From an uncultured Prevotella sp. (lineage in GTDB: Bacteria > Bacteroidota > Bacteroidia > Bacteroidales > Bacteroidaceae): a stretch of 9,240 bases of DNA. The stretch's first letter is position 1, and each line of letters opens with the position of its first letter. The stretch spans positions 1-9,240 of the forward strand of contig CABUXJ010000048.1 of assembly GCA_902495455.1 (NCBI GenBank). The letters run 5' to 3'. Under the pieces are notes generated by a model. It had not been told where the DNA came from, ran no database searches, and was given only the letters and a program-made list of their open reading frames with translations. This document shows positions 1 to 6,450 of this stretch, piece by piece. The position numbers were made by a program, and so were the translations under genes.

Positions 1-10
1 GGGGAAACTG

Positions 11-93
11 ATACAAACGCAAAGACCGCAAAGACGCAAAGAATTTTATATAAAGCGAAATTCTTTGCGTCTTTGCGGTCTTTGCGTTTGTAT
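11..93. repeat. Perfect 36-bp inverted repeat with 11-nt loop
   Basis: Positions 11-46 and 58-93 are exact reverse complements of each other, separated by the loop TATATAAAGCG (47-57). Each arm is itself repetitive: the left arm reads CGCAAAGAC-CGCAAAGA-CGCAAAG, three tandem units of about 8-9 bp. As RNA it would form a very stable hairpin. It could be the transcription terminator of a gene to the left of the window, a REP-like or MITE-like dispersed element, or both. It is not followed by a clear T-run on the + strand. Copies elsewhere in the genome would decide between these options. Confidence 0.9.
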
Positions 94-124
94 AAATCTA
101 CTTATCCGAAGTCACCCCGGAACC

Positions 125-178
125 GCAGGCTCCTCCTATTTGGGGAGGTCGGGAGGGGCTTTCGGGATGGTCCTCCTT
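125..178. repeat. G/C-asymmetric hairpin-forming intergenic element
   Basis: The stretch contains CCTCC (132-136) facing GGAGG (144-148) across a 7-nt loop. GGGAGGGG (151-158) and a second CCTCC (172-176) follow, so alternative foldings are possible. The look is that of degenerate CCTCC/GGAGG intergenic elements that I recall from many Bacteroidetes genomes; this is memory, not a search. It lies between the perfect inverted repeat and the promoter box of the large secreted-protein gene. No coding potential is evident. Confidence 0.5.
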
Positions 179-221
179 TAAAAAAACATCTCCAACATGC
201 TCACATTACATATTTTATGTT

Positions 222-229
222 TACCTTTG
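222..229 (+). promoter_or_regulatory. Bacteroidetes-type -7 promoter box (TACCTTTG)
   Basis: TACCTTTG matches the TAnnTTTG -7 consensus used by the primary sigma factor of Bacteroidetes. It follows an A/T-rich stretch and is followed by TCCCC. Transcription would start about 7 nt downstream, giving a leader of roughly 130 nt before the ATG at 367. I see no good TTTG -33 element at the usual 19-21 nt spacing, so the call rests on the -7 box and its position. Confidence 0.55.
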
Positions 230-366
230 TCCCCGATTCGTTGGCGCGTCGTTTTTCGCATCATCGACCTGACGGTTTTTACGATATGACTTCGGACAAC
301 TTCTTGTCACTCAGAAACTAAACGTAAAGAGGGTAAGAAACTTAAGTTTTTTAATGTCAAAATAAT

Positions 367-3300
367 ATGAAGAGAGTTTTATTATTTATCGCAAGTGCGG
401 TGATTGCCCTTTCGGCATCCGCCACTTCTGCGAAATCAGTGAAAGTTGTGGAGAAGAGCGCTCTGAAGAACACTCTGTTCCGCTTCGCCCCCAAGGCAAA
501 GGCCGAGATGAGAGAGAACGGCTCGGCGGACCGTGCGAACGCCCGGATGCAGAAAGGTGCGAAGGACGGCATGCAGGTGAAGACGGCGAGCCAGAACCTT
601 CTCATGACCACACTTCCCGCTGCGGACGAACAGGGATTCATGGACGGTCCGAACGACGAGACATGGTATTACACTATGGATTACGTCAAGGAACTCGTTG
701 ATCATGGTGCTTGGAAGGAGTACATGATAAAGGGTTACAAGATTACCGTCTATGACGCCGCTTTCAAGGTCGTAGGCACGGTCGAGGACAACGTCACACT
801 CGCCGAGGGTGAGACCAAGGTGGCACAGATCGAGGTCGGCACGCTCGTGACCCAGAAGTTCTTTAACTTTGATACGTCCTATGAGATTATGGTGGGTATC
901 GCCTGCAACACGGTCGACTACGTCAACAATTACTCGACACGGGCCTATACGATCGGCAAAAACGAGCCCGTGGCCACTTTCGCCGGATATTATGTATCGG
1001 CAGTGAACACGGCGACGGACGCCTGGAGCGAGAAGTACTGGATCACGTTCCAGACGGAAGAGGAGACCGAGACTCCGGAGATAAACGGCATCATGAATAC
1101 GGTCGACTATGTGTTCAAGACATACAAGTCGGCAGGTTACAGCGGCATGGAAGACCCGAAGCTCACCGTGCGCATACCGGGAATAACCACCGCCGGCGAA
1201 AACGCCATACCGTTCTTGAGTGCCAGCCACAACGGCATGCCCTACTTCGCGACAAACCGAATGAAGTATTGCTGGTATGAGGATCCGTTTGATTATACGA
1301 ACGATAATCCGGCGGCCGGCAACGAGCTGATTTGCGATATCTACACGACTCCGTCGGCATGGGCATCGAACATCGAGCTTTACAGTACGACCAAGATAGC
1401 GTCGACCGCTACGTTGGACAACTGCTTCTTCCTCTACAACGGTGCTTTCTCTTACAACGACGACATCTCTTTCGGCCGTTATACTGCCGACGACACGCCG
1501 TCGCTCATCATCACCCGCGAGCACTTTGTCCCCAGCAAGGATGAATACAGTTACGACTATTTCGTGACCACCGCCGCTCCGAAAGGCGAGACGGCAGAAG
1601 GTGTCAAGAAGACGGACCTCGCCACCGACGTGCTGGGCGGCTTCTTCCTGAGTGACATTGCCGGCGAGAGCCCGATGGTGATGTTCGCAAAGGCCACTCT
1701 GGACGGAAACTATTCTTTCGACTTCACGGACCTCGTGACCGGTGAGGTAAAGTATAACCTGCCGTTTGACCTCGGCAACGGAGTCTATCTCACCACCGAG
1801 ACCGACCGCGTGGCTACGACCGGAGGCTATCTTCTGGTCGCTCCTCAGACACACGGCTCGAGCGACGAGGCAGGCAACATGTACACCAACGTGGCATACG
1901 TGAAGACGAGCGGTGAGATAGACCACATCGACGCTCTGAATCTGGGCCAAAATGTCGACCTCGCACAGATTTACTCCAATGTGAATGCTTTCAACCCATA
2001 CATATTTAATATAGATGATGCTCGCGAGTATCTCGTGCTCGTGAAGCGGCGTGACGTCCCCGGCCAGGTCGGCAACCACGAGGAACTGCTCGTGATAAGT
2101 TCCAACCCGGAGAAGGGCATACTGATGCAGCTCATTCCCGACGCTGAACTTGGCAGCCTGCGCTATATCTCGCTTGTCAACATCGGCAAGGACAACCCGA
2201 TACTGTCCGTTATATATTATAATGGTGAGAAGATGACCAACCAGAACTACTCTCTGCCGCTCAGCCTCTACGAAGAGGGAGAGGGTACGATGGCCAACCC
2301 ATACGTCATCACCACTGTCGGCGGTCTGCAGCAGATCAAGGCCAATCCGGCCGCCCACTATGTGTTGGGATGCGACATCGACGCGGCAGGCAATGAGGTG
2401 AACAACGAGAAGAGCTTTGTGTTCTCCGGTTCGCTCGACGGCCGCGGTCACATCGTCTCCAACCTGAAGGTGACAGGCCGCGCGCTGCTCCCGATGGTGA
2501 CCGCTCCCGACAACAGGACTGAAGGCAACGTCTACGCCACGGTCAAGGACATCAACTTCGTGGATCCCGTATTCAACGCCACCGCTGACGGCCAGGGTTT
2601 GCTCATAGGCAACGCCTCGGGCGCTACGGTCAGCGGCATCCATGTCTATGGCGGCAAGGTGAGCGGCGAGGCCGGTGTGGCCGGTCTTGTCGGCAAGGCT
2701 GCCCTCTACACGACAATCTCCGGATGTTCTTTCGATGGAGAGGTGACATGTACGAGCGACGAGTATGCCGCAGGTATCGTGGGCTCGACACTCACATCGA
2801 CGACCGTCAGCGCATGTGCCTTCACCGGCAAGCTCTCCGGCGACAACACCATCGGCGGCATCGTGTCGTCGACAAGTTCCAACGCCGGAGCCATAACCGA
2901 CTGTCACGTCAACGCCGACATCAAGGGTAAGCACACCATCGGCGGTATCGTGGGAGAATCGATGCGTGCGCCCATCGCCAACTGTCATGTGGAAGGATCC
3001 ATCGAGGCAACGGAATCTCCGCGCTGGGGCGGCGGTCCCAAGGCTGGCGGTATCGTGGGTGAGCTCTATCCCGCATCGTCATCGACCGGAACGGAAGAGG
3101 GTGAGGACCCGGTGACACCGGTGACTGTGATAAAGGGCTGCTACGTGAACCTCACGTCGCTCACTTTCTCCGGTACGAACGGCGAGGAGGAGTATCCCGG
3201 ACAGAACGACACCATGCACCGTATCGTCGGTAAGTCAAGCGTCAACAACGAACCGGAAGTCGTAGACTACGACCAGGAGTATAACCCGATCTACGGAGAG

Positions 3301-4026
3301 CCGGTCGCTCCCGAAGCATCTATTGCCGACAACTATGCCGTAGCATCATTGGCAAAAGTAGCAGAGGCTATAGCAGACGACGCGACGACGACCGAAGGCA
3401 AGTCAATAGCCAAGGACGAGACTGGCGTCAGCTTCTTCTCCGGACTCGGCTGGGCCTATGGCAACACCGTTGCAGAGCCGTGGTCGATGACCGGCGACCA
3501 GACATGTCCGTCACTCTATTTCGAGGGCGGTCTGCTCATCGCCACACCCGCTGAGGCTACTGTTGAGGTAGACGATGAACTGACTGTCGAACTCTCACTC
3601 GCCGGTGATGAGATCACAGAAGAGATGCTCGACGGCTTCGTGTTCGAGATGTCTGACGAGTCTATGCTCGAGATGACAAACATGGGAGCCGCCGACGGCA
3701 AGATTTCCATCACGCTCAAAGCGCTCAAGGAAGGCAAGGCCACACTCACATTCGGACTGAACGGCAAGACTGCCACCGTCAACGTGACCGTAGTGAAGGC
3801 ATCGGCCATCGCAAAAGTCAACGCCGAAAATGCGGCCATCCGCGTCAACGGACGCACCGTGACAGCAGAAGGATGTGTGATTGATGTCTATTCCATATCC
3901 GGAGCGCATCTGACGAAGGGCAGCGGCAACGTTACGCTCAACAGCGCCGCAGCTGCCGGTGTCTATGTTATCAAGGCAACAGCTGCCGACGGCACGGTGA
4001 TATCAGCAAAGATGGTCATCCGATAA
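367..4026 (+). CDS. Large secreted modular protein: GLUG-like beta-helix repeats, Ig-like domain, type IX-like C-terminal sorting domain
   Basis: This 1219-residue protein begins with a Sec signal peptide (MKRVLLFIASAVIALSASATSA). Residues about 90-630 resemble nothing I can name. At about 639-705 a segment with GTMANPYVITTVGGLQQI and FSGSLDGRGHIVSNL matches the lead-in seen before GLUG-type right-handed beta-helix repeats. About five repeats follow at 765-935, each with an (A/I)GGIVG-like turn and a C-x-(F/V/Y)-(D/T/N/V) strand. Residues 1059-1143 look like a bacterial Ig-like domain. Residues 1145-1219 (VIDVYSISGAHLTKG..., GVYVIKA, final KMVIR) resemble a T9SS type A sorting domain, which implies outer-membrane passage and surface anchoring or release. 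The ATG at 367 is chosen because it is followed at once by the signal peptide. The gene has its own promoter box and terminator and so is probably monocistronic. Its ligand or substrate is unknown, and no catalytic motif is seen. The reading frame and export are firm; the role is not. Confidence 0.93.
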   Translation: MKRVLLFIASAVIALSASATSAKSVKVVEKSALKNTLFRFAPKAKAEMRENGSADRANARMQKGAKDGMQVKTASQNLLMTTLPAADEQGFMDGPNDETWYYTMDYVKELVDHGAWKEYMIKGYKITVYDAAFKVVGTVEDNVTLAEGETKVAQIEVGTLVTQKFFNFDTSYEIMVGIACNTVDYVNNYSTRAYTIGKNEPVATFAGYYVSAVNTATDAWSEKYWITFQTEEETETPEINGIMNTVDYVFKTYKSAGYSGMEDPKLTVRIPGITTAGENAIPFLSASHNGMPYFATNRMKYCWYEDPFDYTNDNPAAGNELICDIYTTPSAWASNIELYSTTKIASTATLDNCFFLYNGAFSYNDDISFGRYTADDTPSLIITREHFVPSKDEYSYDYFVTTAAPKGETAEGVKKTDLATDVLGGFFLSDIAGESPMVMFAKATLDGNYSFDFTDLVTGEVKYNLPFDLGNGVYLTTETDRVATTGGYLLVAPQTHGSSDEAGNMYTNVAYVKTSGEIDHIDALNLGQNVDLAQIYSNVNAFNPYIFNIDDAREYLVLVKRRDVPGQVGNHEELLVISSNPEKGILMQLIPDAELGSLRYISLVNIGKDNPILSVIYYNGEKMTNQNYSLPLSLYEEGEGTMANPYVITTVGGLQQIKANPAAHYVLGCDIDAAGNEVNNEKSFVFSGSLDGRGHIVSNLKVTGRALLPMVTAPDNRTEGNVYATVKDINFVDPVFNATADGQGLLIGNASGATVSGIHVYGGKVSGEAGVAGLVGKAALYTTISGCSFDGEVTCTSDEYAAGIVGSTLTSTTVSACAFTGKLSGDNTIGGIVSSTSSNAGAITDCHVNADIKGKHTIGGIVGESMRAPIANCHVEGSIEATESPRWGGGPKAGGIVGELYPASSSTGTEEGEDPVTPVTVIKGCYVNLTSLTFSGTNGEEEYPGQNDTMHRIVGKSSVNNEPEVVDYDQEYNPIYGEPVAPEASIADNYAVASLAKVAEAIADDATTTEGKSIAKDETGVSFFSGLGWAYGNTVAEPWSMTGDQTCPSLYFEGGLLIATPAEATVEVDDELTVELSLAGDEITEEMLDGFVFEMSDESMLEMTNMGAADGKISITLKALKEGKATLTFGLNGKTATVNVTVVKASAIAKVNAENAAIRVNGRTVTAEGCVIDVYSISGAHLTKGSGNVTLNSAAAAGVYVIKATAADGTVISAKMVIR

Positions 4027-4054
4027 ACGTCAGTACGACTGTATTATAAGTATG

Positions 4055-4092
4055 GAAATGGGGATTCTTTTGAGTCCCCATTTCTTGTTTTC
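4055..4092 (+). terminator. Intrinsic terminator of the large secreted-protein gene
   Basis: GAAATGGGGATTC (4055-4067) pairs with GAGTCCCCATTTC (4072-4084) across a TTTT loop. The stem is 13 bp with one G-U wobble. TTGTTTTC follows as a U-rich tail. It starts 29 nt after the stop codon, which fits Rho-independent termination. Confidence 0.9.
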
Positions 4093-4147
4093 ATACGCTT
4101 CCTCGTTGTCTTTACACATTCTCTTAAACATATTCTCTTATGGCGGA

Positions 4148-4170
4148 GCGTTGATTTTGCGTTGATTTTG
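4148..4170 (+). repeat. 11-bp tandem duplication GCGTTGATTTT
   Basis: GCGTTGATTTT occurs twice head to tail (4148-4158 and 4159-4169), with the following G extending the match. It lies about 35 nt upstream of the second promoter box. It could be a duplicated regulator site or a chance slippage product. Confidence 0.75.
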
Positions 4171-4204
4171 ACAGCAAAGACACACACTTTTCAAATATTT
4201 TGGT

Positions 4205-4212
4205 TATCTTTG
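4205..4212 (+). promoter_or_regulatory. Bacteroidetes-type -7 promoter box (TATCTTTG) for the three-gene operon
   Basis: TATCTTTG fits TAnnTTTG and is followed by TCGTCG. The predicted transcription start near 4219 would give a leader of about 270-280 nt before the ATG at 4493. No clear TTTG -33 element is seen at normal spacing. It is the best promoter candidate between the terminator at 4055-4092 and the operon. Confidence 0.55.
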
Positions 4213-4336
4213 TCGTCGTAAGTCTTTGGGCTTGCATGACGGATATAAGTTATAATTAAAGCGTTGTGCTTTTCATCATGTTAAAAAACGGTAGCAGCGC
4301 CGCAGGCGTGGACGGAGAGAGACGGAGCCTTTTTCT

Positions 4337-4346
4337 CCCCCCCCCC
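4337..4346 (+). repeat. Ten-C homopolymer in the operon leader
   Basis: After TTTTTCT there is an uninterrupted run of ten C residues, placed about 125 nt after the predicted transcription start and 146 nt before the ATG at 4493. Tracts of this length are prone to slipped-strand length change and also to sequencing error. It lies outside coding sequence, so any effect would be on transcription or mRNA structure. Confidence 0.85.
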
Positions 4347-4492
4347 TTATGTTTTTAGCGCAGAGGGCTTGAACTGGGCCGGCGGACAGTTTGCCGTGGC
4401 TTCCGTAGTCCGTGATGAGGAGCATGGCAGGTCTGCGTTTTTAGTTTCACGAAAGGCTGCTTTTGGACTTGCAAGCCGCCAGTTACAATGTT

Positions 4493-5473
4493 ATGCAAAA
4501 ATTAAGATTGTTCACATCGCTGCTGCTGTCAGTAGTGGCGGCAACGTGTGTCTGGGCTGACGACCGCAGACTTTTCAATCTGAAGGGGCCTGTGAAGAAA
4601 GCCACTTTCGTGACGACAATGAGTTTTCTCGGCTATCCGGAAAAGGAGCGGACCGTCGAGTTCTCGCCCGACGGTACCTTGCAGGAGTTCCTGCAGAACA
4701 AGGAGCGTGTGACGCGCCGTGACGACCGGGTCATAGCCACGAGCGCCGACGGAACTTCCGAGCGGACATGGATGATCAACGACGAGGGACTTGTCTGGTC
4801 ATTTCAGGTGGAGACATCTGCGGCAAAGTTCTCGTTCAGCCCTCTCTATTCCTATCCGCCGAAACGGCAGATGACGGCCGAAATCTTCAACGGCAAGCTG
4901 TCGTCCGACGGTTCGGAATATACGTCGCAGGTGGCGTATGAAGTTCTCGACACCGATTCTCATGGGAACTGGACCCGCCGCAAGGCCCGCGTCAAGGGCA
5001 GCAAGGAGATGACCGTCGTCGAATCATGCGTAATCACCTATTATAATATAGAGCAGGTCCGCACCGATGTCAAGTTCACCGCCCCGGTCATCGCTGATGA
5101 CAAAGACATCACGCGGGAAGCCGACGCCACGACGGATGATGCGGCAGTGTCGGACGACAGAGTGTGGGATACCGTGGAACAGATGCCGCAGTTCCCCGGC
5201 GGCGATGCTGCCATGCTGTCGTATGTCGCCACAAAGCTGCGCTATCCGCTGATTGCGGCCGAGAACGGAGTGCAGGGACGTGTTGTCGTTTCGGTTGTCG
5301 TCCGGCGTGACGGTACGCTTGAAGTCACGGGGACAAGCGGTGTCAGTGATCCGGCCCTTGTCAAGGAAGCACGGCGTGTGGTCGGCAGCATGCCTAAATT
5401 CACCCCGGGAAAGCAAAACGGCCGGCCGGTGAATGTCCGATATAACATTCCGGTAAATTTCAGATTAAAATAA
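4493..5473 (+). CDS. Exported protein with TonB C-terminal-like domain
   Basis: I start this 326-residue protein at the ATG at 4493, because it places a Sec signal peptide (MQKLRLFTSLLLSVVAATCVWA) at the extreme N-terminus; the longer frame from TTG 4463 would bury it. Residues 24-190 begin DRRLFNLKGPVKKAT and contain D..GNWTRR near 157-163, reminiscent of RHS-like beta-strand proteins of Bacteroidales. Residues about 225-326 match the TonB C-terminal domain pattern: MPQFPGGDAAM, YP..A...GVQGRVVV, V.RDG, SDPALVKEA, MPKFTPGKQNGRPV and P.NFRLK. Classical TonB has an N-terminal membrane anchor and a Pro-rich spanner. This protein instead seems to be cleaved and released, so energy transduction through ExbB/ExbD is doubtful. 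A periplasmic binding or scaffold role is inference. It is the first gene of a three-gene unit. Confidence 0.9.
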   Translation: MQKLRLFTSLLLSVVAATCVWADDRRLFNLKGPVKKATFVTTMSFLGYPEKERTVEFSPDGTLQEFLQNKERVTRRDDRVIATSADGTSERTWMINDEGLVWSFQVETSAAKFSFSPLYSYPPKRQMTAEIFNGKLSSDGSEYTSQVAYEVLDTDSHGNWTRRKARVKGSKEMTVVESCVITYYNIEQVRTDVKFTAPVIADDKDITREADATTDDAAVSDDRVWDTVEQMPQFPGGDAAMLSYVATKLRYPLIAAENGVQGRVVVSVVVRRDGTLEVTGTSGVSDPALVKEARRVVGSMPKFTPGKQNGRPVNVRYNIPVNFRLK

Positions 5474-5483
5474 TGAGAGAACA

Positions 5484-6446
5484 ATGAGAACAAAGATTTT
5501 ATTGGCGGCAGCGTCAGTCGTTGCCATCCTTACGGCCTGCTCCTCACAGTCAGACAAGTCCATCACCGAACCGTTGACGGCAGACGAGAAGCGTGAACTC
5601 TTCAGTCACGGTATAGTGTCGGACGCTTTCGTTCTTGCCGAGAAGCTGCAGGCCGATCCGTTGTTTAACGAACTTGAAAGCCGTTTCAGTGAGATAACAT
5701 ACAGGCGCGCCAGCGATTTCTTCAAGTCCTACTTCGACTGGAAACCGGATGAGGCCAAAGCCGAATGGGACAGGCTTTATCAGTCAAAACTGGATTCCGT
5801 GCCGGCCATAATGGCAAAATATGCGCAGGATATAAGAAACAACTTGCCGGAGAAAAAATATCTCGATGTGAAGTGGACGGCCTCTCTTGTCGGTGACGGC
5901 TATACGACGGACAATGCCGACATCGTGTTCACGCTGACACCCAAAGGCCGGACGATAGAGGAGTTCTATCTCACATACGGTCTGATAGACCGCGAGGACT
6001 CCGCGTCATGGATGAAGTTCTCGACATTGCTCCACGATTGCAATTCCATCCACGGAACGAATGTGTCGCAGGCAACCGAGTTCAGATCGTGGCTGAAATA
6101 TCGTGATGACGAGATAGAAGAGGAGGACTTCAACCGCCTGACCACCGGACAGCTCATGGCGAAATACTATTGGGGAATGCTTCTCCGGGTGAAAATAGGC
6201 GGCAAATGGTATTCGGAACAGGAATACATCGACACCCTGCCGGTGAGCGTACGTCTCTATATGGAGGAACAGAAGAAGAATCACGGGCAGGAACCAACAG
6301 ACTTCACACGGGTGAAGGATGTCGCCCAAGACTTTTTCGGCATAGAAATTCCCGATAAGGATGATTTTGTGGAGCAGAGACACGAAAGTTTCGCACAACA
6401 GCTTGACCCCTTGGTCTATGAAGCCTTCGAACTCGTAAGACATTGA
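5484..6446 (+). CDS. Predicted lipoprotein of unknown family
   Basis: This 320-residue protein starts MRTKILLAAASVVAILTAC, with the lipobox LTAC placing the lipidated cysteine at position 19, followed by SSQSDKS. It should be anchored in the inner or outer membrane. The mature part is polar and mostly helical by eye, rich in D/E/K and aromatic residues (for example YRRASDFFKSYFDW and EEDFNRLTTGQLMAKYYWGMLL). No enzyme motif or family signature was recognised. The ATG at 5484 lies 10 nt after the stop of the TonB-domain gene, and its own stop is 4 nt before the WG-repeat gene, so translational coupling within an operon is likely. I offer no function beyond envelope lipoprotein. Confidence 0.88.
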   Translation: MRTKILLAAASVVAILTACSSQSDKSITEPLTADEKRELFSHGIVSDAFVLAEKLQADPLFNELESRFSEITYRRASDFFKSYFDWKPDEAKAEWDRLYQSKLDSVPAIMAKYAQDIRNNLPEKKYLDVKWTASLVGDGYTTDNADIVFTLTPKGRTIEEFYLTYGLIDREDSASWMKFSTLLHDCNSIHGTNVSQATEFRSWLKYRDDEIEEEDFNRLTTGQLMAKYYWGMLLRVKIGGKWYSEQEYIDTLPVSVRLYMEEQKKNHGQEPTDFTRVKDVAQDFFGIEIPDKDDFVEQRHESFAQQLDPLVYEAFELVRH

Positions 6447-6450
6447 TGAC

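Larger units (their letters stand above)
1..366. other. Non-coding region upstream of the large secreted-protein gene
   Basis: No credible gene is seen here. An 82-codon open frame starting with TTG at 73 runs through the repeats, encodes no recognisable protein and was not accepted. The region holds, in order, the 36-bp inverted repeat, the CCTCC/GGAGG element, a promoter box (222-229) and a leader. The leader contains a small hairpin, GACAA/TTGTC with loop CTTC at 295-308, and an A/T-rich stretch just before the start codon. Confidence 0.7.
4093..4492 (+). other. Intergenic region and long leader upstream of the operon
   Basis: No credible gene is seen in these 400 nt. A 63-codon frame starting at TTG 4369 overlaps the real gene in another frame and was rejected. 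Contents are the 11-bp tandem repeat, the promoter box, an imperfect 10-bp duplication GACGGAGAGA/GACGGAGCCT (4311-4330), and a run of ten C (4337-4346). The frame of the downstream gene is closed by TAG at 4442-4444, so the homopolymer does not lie in its coding sequence. Confidence 0.65.

Noticed and set aside
73..321. 82-codon frame starting with TTG in the upstream region
   Set aside because: It starts inside the right arm of the perfect inverted repeat, crosses the second repeat and the promoter box, and encodes nothing recognisable.
436..2988. 850-codon open frame on the minus strand, antisense to the large secreted protein
   Set aside because: It is in exact codon register with the sense gene, so antisense stops would need sense TTA, CTA or TCA codons, which this gene avoids. 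The translation is low-complexity (rich in V, H, R and D) with no domain or signal peptide.
4369..4560. 63-codon TTG-initiated frame in the operon leader
   Set aside because: It overlaps the signal-peptide region of the TonB-domain gene in another frame and shows no protein-like features.
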